This document shows positions 1-13,392 of a stretch of 64,000 nt of DNA, one piece after another. Location: contig NZ_CP033092.2 in assembly GCF_003697165.2 (NCBI RefSeq), positions 4,588,001-4,652,000 of the forward strand. Reading direction: 5' to 3'. The position numbers and the translations under genes are program-made. How positions within the stretch are numbered: position 1 is the stretch's first letter; each line of letters begins with the position of its first letter. Origin of the DNA: Escherichia coli DSM 30083 = JCM 1649 = ATCC 11775. Its GTDB lineage: Bacteria; Pseudomonadota; Gammaproteobacteria; Enterobacterales; Enterobacteriaceae. Below the pieces are notes generated by a model. That model saw nothing but the letters and a program-made list of their open reading frames with translations. It searched no databases and was not told where the DNA came from.

Positions 1-78
1 TTCGTCTTCGGCACATACAATGTGCTGAGCATTATGATCAATGCCAAATGTGTTCCAGGGTTTTAAGGAGTGGTTCAT
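1..78 (-). CDS. murB: UDP-N-acetylenolpyruvoylglucosamine reductase, N-terminal 26 codons (partial)
   Basis: The complement of the first 78 bases starts with ATG and reads [18 protein letters not shown]..., the N terminus of E. coli MurB. MurB is the FAD enzyme that reduces UDP-GlcNAc-enolpyruvate to UDP-MurNAc in cytoplasmic peptidoglycan precursor synthesis. Only the start is in the window; the gene runs off the left edge, so the FAD-binding and catalytic parts cannot be inspected. It lies downstream of the rRNA operon in the same orientation, the arrangement that identifies this operon as rrnB. Confidence 0.9.
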
Positions 79-175
79 AGCTGCTTTCCTGATGCAAAAA
101 CGAGGCTAGTTTACCGTATCTGTGGGGGGATGGCTTGTAGATATGACGACAGGAAGAGTTTATAGAAACGCAAAA

Positions 176-203
176 AGGCCCAGTCTTCCGACTGGGCCTT
201 TCG
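176..203 (-). terminator. rrnB T1-type intrinsic terminator
   Basis: A GC-rich hairpin (aggcccagtc / gactgggcct) lies just after the 5S gene. On the minus strand it is followed by a T-run (tttttgcg). It matches the position and sequence style of the well-known rrnB T1 terminator. Confidence 0.9.
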
Positions 204-212
204 CTAAATTTG

Positions 213-332
213 ATGCCTGGCAGTTCCCTACTCTCGCATGGGGAGACCCCACACTACCATCGGCGCTACGGCGTTTCACTTCTGAGTTCGGCATGGGGTC
301 AGGTGGGACCGCCGCGCTAAGGCCGCCAGGCA
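213..332 (-). rRNA. rrfB: 5S ribosomal RNA
   Basis: The complement begins tgcctggcgg and ends in ccaggcat, giving exactly 120 nt with complementary ends, as in E. coli 5S rRNA. It is the last gene of the operon, 93 nt after the 23S gene. Near the 5' end it reads ggccttagcg where K-12 rrfB, as I recall it, has ggccgtagcg. This is a small allelic difference of the kind seen among 5S copies. Confidence 0.97.
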
Positions 333-425
333 AATTCTGTTTCATTAACCCGCTTGTCGCCGGTTAATCTAATCTGTATCAGGCTGAAAATCTTCTCTCA
401 TCCGCCAAAACATCTTCGGCGTTGT

Positions 426-3329
<2,904 letters not shown>

Positions 3330-3433
3330 TCACAACCCGAAGATGTTTCTTGCGATCCATCATCGTGTTGCGAAAATTTGAGAGACTCACGAACAACTTT
3401 CGTTGTTCAGTGTTTCAATTTTCAGCTTGATCC

Positions 3434-3449
3434 AGATTTTTAAAGAGCA
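3434..3449 (-). promoter_or_regulatory. boxA antitermination element in the 16S-23S spacer
   Basis: The complement reads gctctttaaaaatc, the second boxA-like element of E. coli rrn operons, placed between tRNA-Glu and 23S. BoxA is bound by NusB/S10 to keep transcription of rRNA processive. Confidence 0.7.
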
Positions 3450-3522
3450 AATATCTCAAACATCACCCGAAGATGAGTTTTGAGATATTAAGGCAGGTGA
3501 CTTTCACTCACAAACCAGCAAG

Positions 3523-3598
3523 TGGCGTCCCCTAGGGGATTCGAACCCCTGTTACCGCCGTGAAAGGGCGGTGTCCTGGGCCTCTAGACGAAGGGGAC
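3523..3598 (-). tRNA. gltT: tRNA-Glu (anticodon TTC)
   Basis: The complement begins gtccccttcgtctagaggcc, has the anticodon loop cctttcacgg with TTC, the T arm ggttcgaatcc, and an encoded CCA end, 76 nt in all. This is the E. coli tRNA-Glu found as the only spacer tRNA in rrnB-type operons. It is co-transcribed with the rRNAs and released by RNase P and RNase E processing. Confidence 0.97.
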
Positions 3599-3683
3599 GT
3601 ATCAGTCTGCTTCGCAAGACGCCTTGCTTTTCACTTTCTATCAGACAATCTGTGTGAGCACTGCAAAGTACGCTTCTTTAAGG

Positions 3684-5225
<1,542 letters not shown>

Positions 5226-5356
5226 AAAAGTTTGATGCTCAAAGAATTAAACTTCGTAATGAATTACGTGTTCACTCCTGAGACTTGGTATTCATTTTTC
5301 GTCTTGCGACGTTAAGAATCCGTATCTTCGAGTGCCCACACAGATTGTCTGATAAA

Positions 5357-5369
5357 TTGTTAAAGAGCA
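5357..5369 (-). promoter_or_regulatory. rrn leader boxA antitermination element
   Basis: The complement reads tgctctttaacaa, the canonical boxA of the E. coli rRNA leader, about 130 nt upstream of mature 16S. It recruits the Nus-factor antitermination complex. Confidence 0.85.
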
Positions 5370-5406
5370 GTGCCGCTTCGCTTTTTCTCAGCGGCGCGGG
5401 GTGTGC

Positions 5407-5434
5407 ATGATACGCTTTCCCGCTACAGAGTCAA
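5407..5434 (-). promoter_or_regulatory. rrn P2 promoter
   Basis: On the minus strand there is a -35 TTGACT (5434-5429), a 16-bp spacer and a -10 TATCAT (5412-5407). The position, about 120 bp downstream of P1, is that of rrnB P2. The -10 reads TATCAT where the K-12 rrnB form, as I recall it, is TATTAT. Confidence 0.85.
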
Positions 5435-5525
5435 GCATTTATTTTTGCTTTCTCTGCCGAAGTTCTCAGGAGAACCCCGCTGACCCGGCGGCGTGTTTGC
5501 CGTTGTTCCGTGTCAGTGGTGGCGC

Positions 5526-5578
5526 ATTATAGGGAGTTATTCCGGCCTGACAAGAGGAAATTTAAAATAATTTTCTGA
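5526..5578 (-). promoter_or_regulatory. rrn P1 promoter with UP element
   Basis: The minus strand shows -35 TTGTCA (5553-5548), a 16-bp spacer and -10 TATAAT (5531-5526). Upstream is the AT-rich UP element (5578-5555, agaaaattattttaaattt). This is the strong growth-rate-controlled P1 promoter. Fis sites would lie further upstream, inside the 3' end of murI. The 5226-5598 interval contains only this promoter pair and the leader. Confidence 0.92.
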
Positions 5579-5598
5579 CCGCGCAACATTCAACCAAA

Positions 5599-6456
5599 TC
5601 AGCCTAAAACTGCCAGTTTTTCGAGCGTTTCGAAGCCGTAACGCTGTAAAACGGGCAATAATTGTTCAGCTTCTGGCGTCATTGCCATACAAAAGGCAAT
5701 ATTCGCATCGGCAGATTTTGCATCCGGGGCTTCATGTTCTAACAGCCAGGCCGTTCGGCGAGCAATCGCTGCGCCAGAATCCACCAGCCGGGTTCCCTCT
5801 GGCAGCACCTGTAACAGTTCTTCTTGTAGTAGAGGGAAATGGGTACACCCCAGTACAACGGTATCTGGCGGCTCTTTCATTCTTAACCACGGGCGTAGGA
5901 TACGTTTTAGCGCATCCAGAGAAACATCTTCGCCATGCAGCTTCGCTTCAGCCAACTCAACCATCTCTGCCGAGCCCAGCATTTCTATCTGGCATTCATT
6001 AGCGAAACGCGCGATCAGCTCATGAGTATAAGAACGTTTAACAGTTCCGCGGGTTGCCAGTAATCCGACAATGCCATTTGCCGTCAGACGTGCAGCAGGT
6101 TTAATCGCCGGCACGACACCAACAACCGGGAAGTCGAACTTTTCGCGTAATGCAGGAAGTGAAACGGTACTGGCGGTGTTGCAAGCGACCACAGCCAGCG
6201 CAAGGGGATAACGTTCTTGCACTGCGGTGACAATTTCCACCACTCGCTCAACAATAAACACTTCGCTTTTTTCGCCATACGGGAAAGCGACGTTATCGAA
6301 AGCATAAATGTAATGGAGATCCGGTAAGAGATGCCGGATCTCGTCATAGACCGACAACCCACCGACGCCGGAGTCAAACACCAGCACGGTGGGACGTGGT
6401 TCAGAAGGTGTAGCTGCCAGACAAGGTGTATTCCCGTCCTGCAGTTTGGTAGCCAT
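5599..6456 (-). CDS. murI: glutamate racemase
   Basis: MurI interconverts L- and D-glutamate in the cytoplasm to supply D-Glu for peptidoglycan. The 285-residue protein matches the usual E. coli length when started at MATKLQDG. An in-frame ATG four codons upstream (6468) exists, but the MATKL start is the one used in the species as I recall. The two catalytic cysteines are visible in VVACNTAST (Cys92) and VVLGCTHFP (about Cys204), and the N-terminal FDSGVGG loop is present. The start overlaps the end of btuB by 56 bp, the known btuB-murI overlap, implying co-transcription. The rrn P1 promoter begins immediately after the stop codon. Confidence 0.97.
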   Translation of the reverse strand: MATKLQDGNTPCLAATPSEPRPTVLVFDSGVGGLSVYDEIRHLLPDLHYIYAFDNVAFPYGEKSEVFIVERVVEIVTAVQERYPLALAVVACNTASTVSLPALREKFDFPVVGVVPAIKPAARLTANGIVGLLATRGTVKRSYTHELIARFANECQIEMLGSAEMVELAEAKLHGEDVSLDALKRILRPWLRMKEPPDTVVLGCTHFPLLQEELLQVLPEGTRLVDSGAAIARRTAWLLEHEAPDAKSADANIAFCMAMTPEAEQLLPVLQRYGFETLEKLAVLG

Positions 6457-8245
6457 AGACTGTCTCATAATCTTTGTCGAACAGGTTGGCTATTTTACCA
6501 CGAACTGTCAGGTGAGAGGTGACCGGATACGCAACCGCAAGATCCCACAAGCTCACACCGCCCATTTTAACGGTTTGATAAGGATAAGATGAGTAATCCT
6601 TATCATAGCGAGTGCCTAAATACTGATAAGTAATCCCCCAGTCGAAGTCATACAACTGCCAGTCGAGCTGGTATTTCACCTGCTGTTTAGCACGGCGTAA
6701 CAACGGCGTGTCAGTAATTGCATTGCGCGCATCAACATAATCATAACTCACAGTATGCGTCAGTGGTCCGGTATCAAAATTAGCGGTCGCCTCGACACCC
6801 TTAATCCGCGCTTTCCCTTCGTTGTAATATTTCAGGGTGTGATCATCATAATCGATCAAGTCACTGACATCGTTACGATATCCGGAAATACGCCAGTTAA
6901 CCCCAGCAGTTAAGCCTTCAAACGCGCCTTCCCATTGTTTGCTTTTCTCAGGATTCAGATTCGGATTACCGTAGGTGCCATACAGTTGCCCAAGATTTGG
7001 TGCCTTATAAGATGTTCCGTAGGAAGCAATAAAGCGATAACCTTCGATGAACTCCCAACCGGCGCTGGTTTGCCAGGTACCATGACGACCAAACTGAGAA
7101 TTATCGTCGCTGCGTCCTGCGCCTTCAAAAGTAAAATCGCCGACTTGTTGCAGCCCAGTCAGATAGATGCCGGTATTACGTTGATCATATCCATCCTCAA
7201 CATAAGCTGTGCCCGGTGCCGTGCTCTGCTTCTGCCAGTCAACACCCGCACCAATATTACCGTGGCCAATGATGATGTTGTTTGCCCACTGGACGGTGTA
7301 CTGTTTCATCTCATCGAGCGTCGCGGACGAATCATAACGACCATAATGCGGATCGTAGTTGTAATCTTTGCTATGGCTGTAGCTGGTAATCAGTTGTGAT
7401 TTAATCAGTTCGCCGTTATAGCGCAGTCCGGCATCCCAACTTTGGCTATAGAGTTTACGGGTATCGACCAGTGGCAAGCCGGGAGAATAATATGCGTCAT
7501 AATTGGTACGATTATCATAGCCATAGCCGCGCACAAAGCCGCTCCAGACATCAGTAAAATTATGCTCCAGCGCGCCATAAAGCGTTTTACTTAAAAAACC
7601 ATCGTTATCTGGCTGCGCTTGCGTTCCGGTATTACCATAGGCGACAACATCATAACCATGAGTATGGGCATAATCGCCCAACAGCGTTACCCGTGTCTTA
7701 TCCCCCAGTTGTTGCTGTGTAGAAACATCATAGTTCTGATAACTATTGCTTCCCCACCCTGCTGAAATTTCCGTTCCGGGGTGATCGCGCGTCGTGATGA
7801 TATTCACGACCCCGCCTATTGCATCTGAACCATAAACAGCGGAGCGCGGCCCACGGATATATTCAACACGCTGGACAAGCGCAATAGGGAACTGACTAAG
7901 ATCAGCAGAACCACTCACCCCCGCCAAATTCAGGCGGACGCCATCAATTAACACCAACACATGACTGGCATTTGTACCGCGAATAAAAATAGATGAGAGC
8001 TGACCTGAACCGCCGTTTTGGGTGATATCCACGCCCGGAAGACGGCGCAGCACATCATTGACCGAGGTCGACTGCCAGCGGTCGATATCCTGACGCGTCA
8101 CAACAGTAGTTGGCGCAAGCACAGTGCTGCGCGGTTGTTCAAAACGGTTAGCAGTAACGACGAGAGTATCCGGGCTGGTATCCTGTGCCCAAGCGGAAAA
8201 TGCCGTGACAGAACACGCCGTCAGCAGCGAAGCTTTTTTAATCAT
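6401..8245 (-). CDS. btuB: TonB-dependent vitamin B12 outer-membrane receptor
   Basis: BtuB imports cobalamin across the outer membrane using TonB energy, and is also a receptor for E colicins and phage BF23. The 614-residue protein has a signal peptide ending AWA-QD (cleavage after residue 20) and a TonB box DTLVVTA at residues 26-32. A plug domain containing IRGTNASHVLVLIDGVR follows, then a 22-strand barrel ending in the terminal aromatic YTF. The start is MIKKASLL; an upstream in-frame extension to 8290 lies in the riboswitch leader and is not coding. Expression is controlled by the cobalamin riboswitch upstream. A few residues differ from K-12, mainly in the barrel region, which is common for a phage and colicin receptor. 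Confidence 0.97.
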   Translation of the reverse strand: MIKKASLLTACSVTAFSAWAQDTSPDTLVVTANRFEQPRSTVLAPTTVVTRQDIDRWQSTSVNDVLRRLPGVDITQNGGSGQLSSIFIRGTNASHVLVLIDGVRLNLAGVSGSADLSQFPIALVQRVEYIRGPRSAVYGSDAIGGVVNIITTRDHPGTEISAGWGSNSYQNYDVSTQQQLGDKTRVTLLGDYAHTHGYDVVAYGNTGTQAQPDNDGFLSKTLYGALEHNFTDVWSGFVRGYGYDNRTNYDAYYSPGLPLVDTRKLYSQSWDAGLRYNGELIKSQLITSYSHSKDYNYDPHYGRYDSSATLDEMKQYTVQWANNIIIGHGNIGAGVDWQKQSTAPGTAYVEDGYDQRNTGIYLTGLQQVGDFTFEGAGRSDDNSQFGRHGTWQTSAGWEFIEGYRFIASYGTSYKAPNLGQLYGTYGNPNLNPEKSKQWEGAFEGLTAGVNWRISGYRNDVSDLIDYDDHTLKYYNEGKARIKGVEATANFDTGPLTHTVSYDYVDARNAITDTPLLRRAKQQVKYQLDWQLYDFDWGITYQYLGTRYDKDYSSYPYQTVKMGGVSLWDLAVAYPVTSHLTVRGKIANLFDKDYETVYGYQTAGREYTLSGSYTF

Positions 8246-8323
8246 TGTAAAGCATCCACAATAGAAGAAGGATGCCGCAGGTTTCATCAATATTACGCGA
8301 TGATGAGAACCAGATGCGACGTT

Positions 8324-8486
8324 GGCCGGCAGGTCTTCGGGCTTGGAGGGGTATCTAAGATACTAAGAGATGATGACTTCCCACCGGATGGCAGTGTCCG
8401 CATAACGCAATCATCGCACCTTTCCTTACCGCTGCGCGTCAGCTCCAGATTCGCACTGGATTCCCTATTAACTCACAGGACCGGCA
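8324..8486 (-). ncRNA. cobalamin riboswitch (btuB leader)
   Basis: The minus-strand leader begins gccggtcctgtgagtta (ending at 8485) and ends with the B12 box ccgaagacctgcc (8341-8328). Between them are the conserved elements ggaatccagtgcgaatctgg and agctgacgcgcagcggtaa. This is the adenosylcobalamin-binding element whose ligand-bound fold blocks btuB translation. About 80 nt of leader remain before the btuB ATG. Confidence 0.95.
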
Positions 8487-8613
8487 AGTGGATGCTACAG
8501 GTTGTAACAAGTTACTGTCCAGACGTAGCTCACAAATAGGAATTCATCAAGATCTGGACATCTGATGAGCAATCCCTACAATCGCCGCGTACTTTAATTT
8601 TTCAGGATACATC

Positions 8614-9714
8614 ATGACCCCCGAACACCTTCCAACAGAACAGTATGAAGCGCAGTTAGCCGAAAAAGTGGTACGTTTGCAAAGTATGATGGCACCGTTT
8701 TCTGACCTGGTTCCGGAAGTGTTTCGCTCGCCGGTCAGTCATTATCGGATGCGTGCGGAGTTCCGCATCTGGCACGATGGCGATGACCTGTACCACATCA
8801 TTTTCGATCAACAAACCAAAAGTCGTATCCGTGTGGATAGCTTCCCCGCCGCCAGTGAACTTATCAACCAGTTGATGACGGCGATGATTGCGGGTGTGCG
8901 TAATAATCCCATTCTGCGCCACAAGTTGTTCCAGATTGATTACCTCACTACGCTAAGCAATCAAGCGGTTGTTTCCTTGCTGTACCATAAAAAGCTGGAT
9001 GATGAGTGGCGTCAGCAGGCGGAAGCCCTGCGCGATGCACTGCGCGCGCAGAATCTGAATGTGCATCTGATTGGTCGGGCAACGAAAACCAAAATCGCGC
9101 TGGATCAGGATTACATCGACGAACGTCTGCCGATCGCGGGGAAAGAGATGATCTACCGTCAGGTAGAAAACAGCTTTACCCAACCGAACACGGCGATGAA
9201 TATTCAGATGCTGGAATGGGCGCTGGACGTAACCAAAGGCTCAAAAGGCGATTTACTGGAGCTATACTGCGGCAACGGTAACTTTTCATTAGCGCTGGCA
9301 CGCAATTTTGATCGGGTATTAGCCACCGAAATCGCCAAGCCGTCAGTCGCCGCCGCGCAATACAACATTGCCGCTAACCATATTGATAACGTACAAATTA
9401 TTCGTATGGCGGCAGAAGAATTTACTCAGGCGATGAATGGTGTGCGCGAGTTTAACCGCCTGCAAGGAATCGACTTAAAGAGTTATCAGTGCGAAACCAT
9501 TTTTGTCGACCCACCGCGCAGCGGTCTGGACAGTGAAACCGAGAAAATGGTGCAGGCGTATCCACGTATTCTGTATATCTCCTGCAATCCGGAAACGTTA
9601 TGCAAGAATCTGGAAACATTAAGCCAGACGCACAAGGTCGAACGTCTGGCTCTATTTGATCAGTTCCCCTACACGCACCATATGGAGTGCGGCGTATTAC
9701 TGACCGCGAAGTAA
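8614..9714 (+). CDS. trmA: tRNA (uracil-5-)-methyltransferase, T54
   Basis: TrmA methylates U54 of tRNA to ribothymidine using SAM, and also acts on tmRNA. The 366-residue length equals E. coli TrmA. The SAM-binding motif LLELYCGNGNFSLA is near residue 213-226. The DPPRSGLD motif precedes the catalytic cysteine in LYISCNPETL (about Cys324), and the C terminus carries the general-base glutamate in HHMECGVLL. It is transcribed divergently from btuB. Its promoter lies in the 8487-8613 interval, and the gene is followed by a palindrome at 9721-9744. Confidence 0.97.
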   Translation: MTPEHLPTEQYEAQLAEKVVRLQSMMAPFSDLVPEVFRSPVSHYRMRAEFRIWHDGDDLYHIIFDQQTKSRIRVDSFPAASELINQLMTAMIAGVRNNPILRHKLFQIDYLTTLSNQAVVSLLYHKKLDDEWRQQAEALRDALRAQNLNVHLIGRATKTKIALDQDYIDERLPIAGKEMIYRQVENSFTQPNTAMNIQMLEWALDVTKGSKGDLLELYCGNGNFSLALARNFDRVLATEIAKPSVAAAQYNIAANHIDNVQIIRMAAEEFTQAMNGVREFNRLQGIDLKSYQCETIFVDPPRSGLDSETEKMVQAYPRILYISCNPETLCKNLETLSQTHKVERLALFDQFPYTHHMECGVLLTAK

Positions 9715-9720
9715 AACCCA

Positions 9721-9744
9721 TGCCGGATGCGCTTGCATCCGGCA
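9721..9744. repeat. REP-like palindrome / bidirectional terminator
   Basis: A perfect 10-bp inverted repeat (tgccggatgc / gcatccggca) with a 4-nt loop lies between the convergent genes trmA and yijD. Its sequence is the core of an E. coli REP element and it probably ends or stabilises both transcripts. Confidence 0.8.
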
Positions 9745-9753
9745 TGATACCGA

Positions 9754-10113
9754 TTACTCAGCAACTTCCTGCTTACGGTTACGCATCTTCGCGCCAATCC
9801 AGAACACCATAATGACGGACAGTACTGCCGGGAAGAAGTTAGAGCCGATATCCGGATATTCCGCACGAACTACCGTGCTGTACAGCAGTACGCCGAGAAT
9901 AAAACAAGCAGCTGCCAGACCCGGCAAGCCTACCGGCATAGTGCGATTAAGATAACGTTGATGCAGGCAGTAAACTGTCAACACCAGGGAAATAATCGGG
10001 AATACAGAAAATGGTACAATGGAGCTAAACAGCGCTGCAAAAGTACCATTGATCGATAAGCCAGCAACCAACGCTAGCAGCAGCGTACCTCTATCTTGAT
10101 TTGCTTGTTTCAT
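9754..10113 (-). CDS. yijD: inner-membrane protein YijD (DUF1422)
   Basis: A 119-residue integral membrane protein of unknown function. Four hydrophobic segments are visible, roughly residues 10-30, 33-50, 60-80 and 85-107, followed by a charged tail ([10 protein letters not shown]). Its ATG overlaps the fabR stop codon by one base (TAATG), so it is translationally coupled to fabR as in other E. coli. No catalytic motif is visible. Confidence 0.93.
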
Positions 10114-10760
10114 TACTCGTCCTTCACATTTCCCGGAATAATTGTGGTTTTCTCTTGTTCACGGCGATACCAGTAATAAGCCCCTTTCGAAATCATTCGC
10201 AGCTGCAGTACCAGTCGCTCTTCTAATTGCCGGCGTTGCTCGACGCCGACATCCAACGCCTCGGCCCCCGCACTGAAGACAATCGTCACCATTGCTTCGG
10301 CTTGCGCTTCAGTAAACGCACGCGGCATATGGTTTTCGAGTTCCAGATAGTCCGCAAGTTCCGCAATGAAGTGCTGAATTTCACGCGCAACGGCGGCACG
10401 AAACGCAGCGGAGGTGCCGGAGCGTTCCCGCAATAATAACCGGAAGGCGTTAGGATTATTACCGATGAACTCCATAAATGTGGAGACCGAGGTGCGGATC
10501 ACACTCCCGCCTTTGGCGATACGCTGACGCGCCTGACGCATGAGTTGGCGTAGCATTAAACCGCTCTCATCAACCATGGTCAGACCCAGTTCGTCTACGT
10601 CGCGGAAATGCCGATAAAAAGAGGTGGGAGCAATGCCTGCTTCTCGTGCCACTTCACGCAAACTCAGGCTGGCGAAGCTGCGTTCAGCACTTAATTGGCT
10701 AAATGCGGCTTCCACCAGCGAACGGCGGGTTTTTTCTTTTTGTTGCGCTCTTACGCCCAT
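10113..10760 (-). CDS. fabR: TetR-family repressor of unsaturated fatty acid synthesis
   Basis: FabR represses fabA and fabB in response to the ratio of unsaturated to saturated acyl thioesters. The 215-residue form starts at [11 protein letters not shown] TetR helix-turn-helix is visible at about residues 25-55 ([19 protein letters not shown]), followed by an all-helical ligand domain. The reading frame stays open upstream to 10856, and an older annotation adds about 19 residues from an ATG at 10817. I chose the GV start because homology to the family begins there. In K-12 the gene is next to sthA; here cassette 1 lies between them. Confidence 0.95.
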
Positions 10761-10866
10761 CACGATGTCTGAATCCTTGCCAAAAGTACTGCTGGCACTA
10801 TACCAGAGAATGAACATACTGGATTGCTCCAGTGTTGTGAATGAACGGTAACGCAATAAAACATAT

Positions 10867-12183
10867 TTACTGCAATTCTTTGGCCGGTTCTTTTACGTAC
10901 AACAACGCCAGCATCGACAGCAACGTGCCTCCCCCCAGATACCACGCCGGAGCCGTCAGACTATCCAGCAACACGATGGATTGCGTGGCGAAATATTGCG
11001 CAAAACCGCCAAAGATTGCTACGCCAATGCTATAAACCAGCGCGAAACCTAATGCCCGAATCCGTTTCGGCAACAGTTCAGAGATCAACAACATCACTGG
11101 CACACCGCCAAGCGTGGTAAAGCTGACCATCACGAAAACCACCGTCAGCAACATGCCAGGGCTTGGGTAATTCACCAACAGCCAGAATGACGGCCAGCTA
11201 CAGAGAAGCACCATCACACGGGAGATTAAAATCAGCTTTTTACGCCCAACCGAATCACATAGCATCCCCACCAACAGCGCACCCACAAACGTAATTACCC
11301 CCGCCAGTAACATCGCTGCATGAGAATAATGTTGAGGCATCGCCAGATACTTCGCCGCCCAGGTGCCGTAATAAAAGAGGGAGATATAGGTTGCGACCGT
11401 GCTACCAATAGCGAGTAAAACGCCATTAACGATAGTCGCCTTATGTTGCAGGAGCAGAGAAAACGCGCTTTCGCTGGTAGCAGCTTTTTTATTGCGCACT
11501 GGCTCAGGTACGTCATTTTCCAGGCTCAGACGCAACCAGCAACCGATAGGTGCTAATAACACGCCAATAAAAAACGGCACACGCCAGCCCCATTCTGCCA
11601 TTACGGTTTCTGAACCTGTGGCGAACGGTAGCCATGCGCTCAGACCTAAAGCAACAACCCCACCGAAGGTCGTTGCCAGCCCTTGGGTCGCCAGTGACCA
11701 ACTGCTGTAAAAGCCGCGACGATTTGCCGGAGCTGACTCCACCAGTAGCGACATTGAAGCCCCGACTTCACCACCTGCCGCAACGCCCTGAATTAGACGC
11801 GCCAGCACCAGCGTTGCAGTTCCCCAATAGCCCGCCGTTTCATACGTCGGTGCGATGCCGATCATCAGCGTACCGAGGCTCATCAGAGCAATAGTGAACA
11901 CCATCGCCGGTTTACGCCCGAAGCGATCGGCCCAGGCACCAACGATAATCCCACCGAGCGGACGCATAAAAAAGCTCACACCAAACGTTGCAAATGCCAG
12001 TAACAGCGCGACGTTATGATCGGCACTGGGTGGGAAGAAAAGCGTACTGATATAGACCACAAAAAAGTTGTAAACGCCAAAATCAAAAAATTCGAGCGCA
12101 TTGCCAAACGCCGAGGCAAAGATCACCCGCCTGCCGCTGGGCTTTTTCTTCACACTCACGGTTTCATTTACGATCGCCGTCAT
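10867..12183 (-). CDS. MFS transporter, metabolite:H+ symporter (MHS) family
   Basis: A 438-residue major-facilitator protein with twelve predicted membrane helices. The MHS-type features are an N terminus reading ASAFGNALEFFDFGVYNFF, the loop 2-3 motif GAWADRFGRKPAMVF, and LIQGVAAGGEVGASMSLLVE in helix 4-5. Relatives carry citrate, shikimate, proline/betaine or aromatic acids with protons; the substrate here cannot be read from sequence. A good ribosome site (aagga, 8 nt before ATG) supports the start. It lies 42 nt after the M20 amidohydrolase on the same strand, so the pair probably imports an N-acyl or amide compound and hydrolyses it. The pair is an insertion between fabR and sthA relative to K-12. 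Confidence 0.9.
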   Translation of the reverse strand: MTAIVNETVSVKKKPSGRRVIFASAFGNALEFFDFGVYNFFVVYISTLFFPPSADHNVALLLAFATFGVSFFMRPLGGIIVGAWADRFGRKPAMVFTIALMSLGTLMIGIAPTYETAGYWGTATLVLARLIQGVAAGGEVGASMSLLVESAPANRRGFYSSWSLATQGLATTFGGVVALGLSAWLPFATGSETVMAEWGWRVPFFIGVLLAPIGCWLRLSLENDVPEPVRNKKAATSESAFSLLLQHKATIVNGVLLAIGSTVATYISLFYYGTWAAKYLAMPQHYSHAAMLLAGVITFVGALLVGMLCDSVGRKKLILISRVMVLLCSWPSFWLLVNYPSPGMLLTVVFVMVSFTTLGGVPVMLLISELLPKRIRALGFALVYSIGVAIFGGFAQYFATQSIVLLDSLTAPAWYLGGGTLLSMLALLYVKEPAKELQ

Positions 12184-12225
12184 TCCATGTTCCTTGCCAA
12201 AAAGTGTTGTTGTGTGTTGTTTTAT

Positions 12226-13392
12226 TTATTGCAGCCAGGCTTCAACCAGTGCGCCCCAGTAGCTGCTTGCCGGGACCAGGCTTGCATCGTTAAAGTCGTA
12301 ACCGGGGTTATGCACCATGCAGGAACCTTCCCCGACATCGCCATTACCGAATAACAGGAAACCGCCTTTGGGTTGGGCTTCCAGCATGAAAGAGAAATCT
12401 TCACTGCCCATCAGGGGTTTGATGCCAAACTCAGCCCGATCTTCACCAAATGTTTTGCACGCCACCTGCCAGGCGAAGCGCGCCATCTCCTCGTCATTTA
12501 CTAATACCGGTGTACCGTTAACATGCGTAACCTCAGCCGTAGCGCCAAAGCTGGCAGCCTGGGCTTGTGCAAGAGCAGGAATACGGGTCAGAAGAAGTTG
12601 TCGGGTATCGCGGCTAAGAGAGCGGACACTGATTTTCATCTCAGCACTGTCAGGAATGACGTTAGCCGCCTCACCCGCAACAATGCTGCCGACGGTAATT
12701 ACCGCCGCTTCCAGCGGATCGACATTGCGCGACACAATGCTTTGTAATGCGGTGGTGATATGTGCGGCAACCAGCACTGGATCGATGGCTTTGTGCGGGA
12801 TCGCACCGTGTCCGCCACAACCACGAACCGTAATATGGAACTGATCCATTGACGCCATCAGCGCCCCAGGCTGGAAGAAAAACTTGCCGACCGGCAAACC
12901 CGGCATGTTGTGCATCCCGAAAATGACATCGCAGGGGAAACGATCAAAAAGCCCCTCTTTAACCATGATCTCACCGCCGTTAATCATCTCTTCCGCAGGC
13001 TGGAAGATAAGGCGTAACGTGCCGTTAAAACGGCGGGTTTCGGCAAAATAACGCGCAGCCCCCAGCAGTATGGTGGTATGCCCGTCATGCCCGCAGGCGT
13101 GCATTAAACCAGGATGTTTACTGGCCCAGGGCTTGCCACTATTTTCATAAATCGGCAACGCATCCATATCCGCCCGCAGGCCAATACTTTTCTCTCCGTC
13201 GCCCACTTTTAACGTGGCTACCACGCCGGTTGTCGCCAGCCCTTGCTCAACCTCATAGCCCCACTGGCGCAGCTTTTCCGCAACCAAAGCACTGGTTTTA
13301 AATTCTTGTAATCCCAGCTCCGGGTTTTCGTGGATCTGATGGCGGATCTCGCGAAGTTCTTCCTCAAACCCACGAATATAGTGTTCGATCAT
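12226..13392 (-). CDS. M20-family amidohydrolase (aminoacylase/hippurate hydrolase type)
   Basis: A 388-residue cytoplasmic metallo-amidohydrolase of the M20D group, which removes acyl groups from N-acyl amino acids or related amides. Metal and catalytic motifs are in order: GLRADMDALPI (about residues 72-82), HACGHDGHT (about 98-106), the glutamate pair in QPAEE, the dimerisation-domain segment GGHGAIPHKAIDP, and a late GSEDFSFML. There is no signal peptide. The start is ATG at 13392 with aaagga upstream. It is the first gene of a two-gene operon with the MHS transporter. The substrate is unknown; hippurate hydrolase and indole-acetyl-amino-acid hydrolase are alternative names for such proteins. 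Confidence 0.9.
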   Translation of the reverse strand: MIEHYIRGFEEELREIRHQIHENPELGLQEFKTSALVAEKLRQWGYEVEQGLATTGVVATLKVGDGEKSIGLRADMDALPIYENSGKPWASKHPGLMHACGHDGHTTILLGAARYFAETRRFNGTLRLIFQPAEEMINGGEIMVKEGLFDRFPCDVIFGMHNMPGLPVGKFFFQPGALMASMDQFHITVRGCGGHGAIPHKAIDPVLVAAHITTALQSIVSRNVDPLEAAVITVGSIVAGEAANVIPDSAEMKISVRSLSRDTRQLLLTRIPALAQAQAASFGATAEVTHVNGTPVLVNDEEMARFAWQVACKTFGEDRAEFGIKPLMGSEDFSFMLEAQPKGGFLLFGNGDVGEGSCMVHNPGYDFNDASLVPASSYWGALVEAWLQ

